Assembly (NCBI RefSeq): GCF_900496975.1
Contig: NZ_UFQC01000003.1
Coordinates: 1-64,000, forward strand
Direction: 5' to 3'
Length of the DNA: 64,000 bases
From: Achromobacter veterisilvae
GTDB taxonomy: Bacteria; Pseudomonadota; Gammaproteobacteria; Burkholderiales; Burkholderiaceae_B
Shown: in pieces, positions 63,316-64,000 of the stretch
Numbering within the stretch: position 1 is the stretch's first letter
Layout: each line of letters opens with the position of its first letter
Notes under the pieces: generated by a model
What the model was told of the DNA's origin: nothing
The model's input: the letters and a program-made list of their open reading frames with translations, nothing else
Databases searched by the model: none
Position numbers and translations under genes: made by a program

Positions 63316-64000
63316 CTAGCGCGAGGGATGCTCGAGCGCCGCCTGCGCCTTGGCGTATTCCACGACGGCGATGTCGCGAAAGGCCTGGATCAGCGCCAGC
63401 CGCGGCGACACGCGCGACCAGATCAGGCCGAAGCGGCGGGGTTCGCAGTGGGCCGGCAGCGGCAGCGTCAGCAGGCCCAGGCGTTCAATCGCGCCGTTGG
63501 TCGAGCGGGGCAGGATGGCGACGCCGAGGTCCCGGCTCACCATGACCGCGATCGACTCGATCGCGTTCAGTTCGAAGCGTTCGCGCGGCGTGATGCCGGC
63601 GCGCCGCAGATAGTCTTCGACGTGGCGCCCGCTCCAGTCGTTGCGCTGGTAGCGGATGAACGGCTCCGCGGTCAGCAGGTTGTGCGGATGCCGGCCCGCG
63701 TGGCGCGGAGCCGCCGCCAGCACATAGGGTTCCTCGCGCAGCAACTGCCAGCCCAGGCTCTTGGACAGGGGATAGGGCGCCTCCAGCGCGATGGCGGCGT
63801 CGAGTTCGCCGCTTTCGATGGCGGGATAGAAGCGCGCCGAGTGTCCGGGCTGGATTTCCACGCTGATCAGCGGATGGCGCCTGACCAGGTGTTCCAGGAT
63901 GGCCGGCACCATGGAGTTCAGCGCCGTGTTGCCGGCGCCCAGCCGAAGCTCGCCCATCATTTCATCGGACCTGGCCAGATAGCGGATCTTTTCGATGCGC
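63316..64000 (-). CDS. LysR family regulator, C-terminal part (start outside window)
   Basis: At least 227 residues. The frame is open to the window end (RIEKIRYLARSDEMMGELRLG is the linker helix leading into the co-inducer domain), so the DNA-binding domain lies beyond 64000. The effector domain has LRLGAGNTALNSMVPAILEHL, ELDAAIALEAPYPLSKSLGW and IAVMVSRDLGVAILPRS. It is upstream of the Bug-GntR pair on the same strand; whether it regulates them is not clear. Confidence 0.88.
   Translation of the reverse strand, partial: RIEKIRYLARSDEMMGELRLGAGNTALNSMVPAILEHLVRRHPLISVEIQPGHSARFYPAIESGELDAAIALEAPYPLSKSLGWQLLREEPYVLAAAPRHAGRHPHNLLTAEPFIRYQRNDWSGRHVEDYLRRAGITPRERFELNAIESIAVMVSRDLGVAILPRSTNGAIERLGLLTLPLPAHCEPRRFGLIWSRVSPRLALIQAFRDIAVVEYAKAQAALEHPSR

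Overview
The window is about two-thirds G+C by eye, with densely packed genes and a strong GC3 bias. Three exported Bug/TTT-type tricarboxylate-binding proteins, an FNR of the Bordetella Btr type, many LysR/MarR/GntR/TetR regulators beside small catabolic operons, and GC-rich 'CCCCCCgaagcgcttgcgcgcttCCCC'-style intergenic palindromes all point to Burkholderiales, family Alcaligenaceae, most likely Achromobacter or a close Bordetella relative. This is judged from gene content and style, not from a database search. I saw no tRNA, rRNA, insertion sequence, prophage or CRISPR array, so this looks like a chromosomal metabolic/transport stretch.

Layout. 1-3146: a lytic transglycosylase (5' end outside), a methyltransferase, two GNAT acetyltransferases and a small Cys-rich protein. 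3205-11438: a minus-strand peptide-uptake operon (winged-helix regulator, fused two-domain ATPase, binding protein, two permeases), followed by a 96-bp-period palindromic array and an M14 peptidase. 11706-14422: a methyltransferase-like protein, then an Lrp/AsnC regulator divergent from a cysteine-desulfurase-like PLP enzyme. 14465-18993: an MFS transporter, two SDRs and a bicupin protein, with a MarR regulator and two copies of one operator (TATTATC-N4-GATAATA). 19020-21272: fmdA-fmdB (formamidase). 21318-26418: a MarR regulator divergent from badH-badI-aliB-aliA, a cyclohexanecarboxylate degradation operon that lacks badK. 26431-29875: assorted single genes (an amino-acid-binding protein without signal peptide, NlpE, OsmC, GNAT, DUF3820). 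29975-34799: an AraC regulator, a Fur-boxed TonB siderophore receptor, a cupin and an RhtX-type siderophore importer. 34865-41174: Hsp70-like YegD, Nudix hydrolase, 2Fe-2S ferredoxin, KgtP-like MFS, secreted alpha/beta hydrolase, FNR and a gamma-glutamylcyclotransferase-like protein. 41223-44141: clpB with a good sigma-32 promoter, a possibly structured 3' RNA and a strong terminator.

44249-48680: a hydroxyacid/tricarboxylate operon (DUF1932 dehydrogenase, Bug protein, RraA, D-2-hydroxyacid dehydrogenase, GntR). 48709-52075: a TetR regulator divergent from a Tm-1-like/PEP-hydrolase-like gene pair and an SRPBCC protein, ending in a second GTGTCNGACAC array. 52386-55924: a LysR regulator divergent from an N-acyl-D-amino-acid deacylase and a Bug protein. 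55935-60387: a Fur-boxed minus-strand operon for periplasmic iron/flavin redox (PepSY membrane protein, DUF2271 with an ApbE flavinylation motif, DUF4198, ApbE, membrane-anchored flavoreductase). 60522-64000: hdeD, crcB, a Bug-GntR pair with a palindromic operator, and a LysR gene cut by the window end.

Most notable signals: the two GTGTCNGACAC arrays with a shared ~96-bp register; the DUF2271-ApbE flavinylation system; the twin MarR operators; the cyclohexanecarboxylate operon with an Asp in place of the usual catalytic Glu; the split Tm-1-like pair; and a possible structured RNA downstream of clpB.
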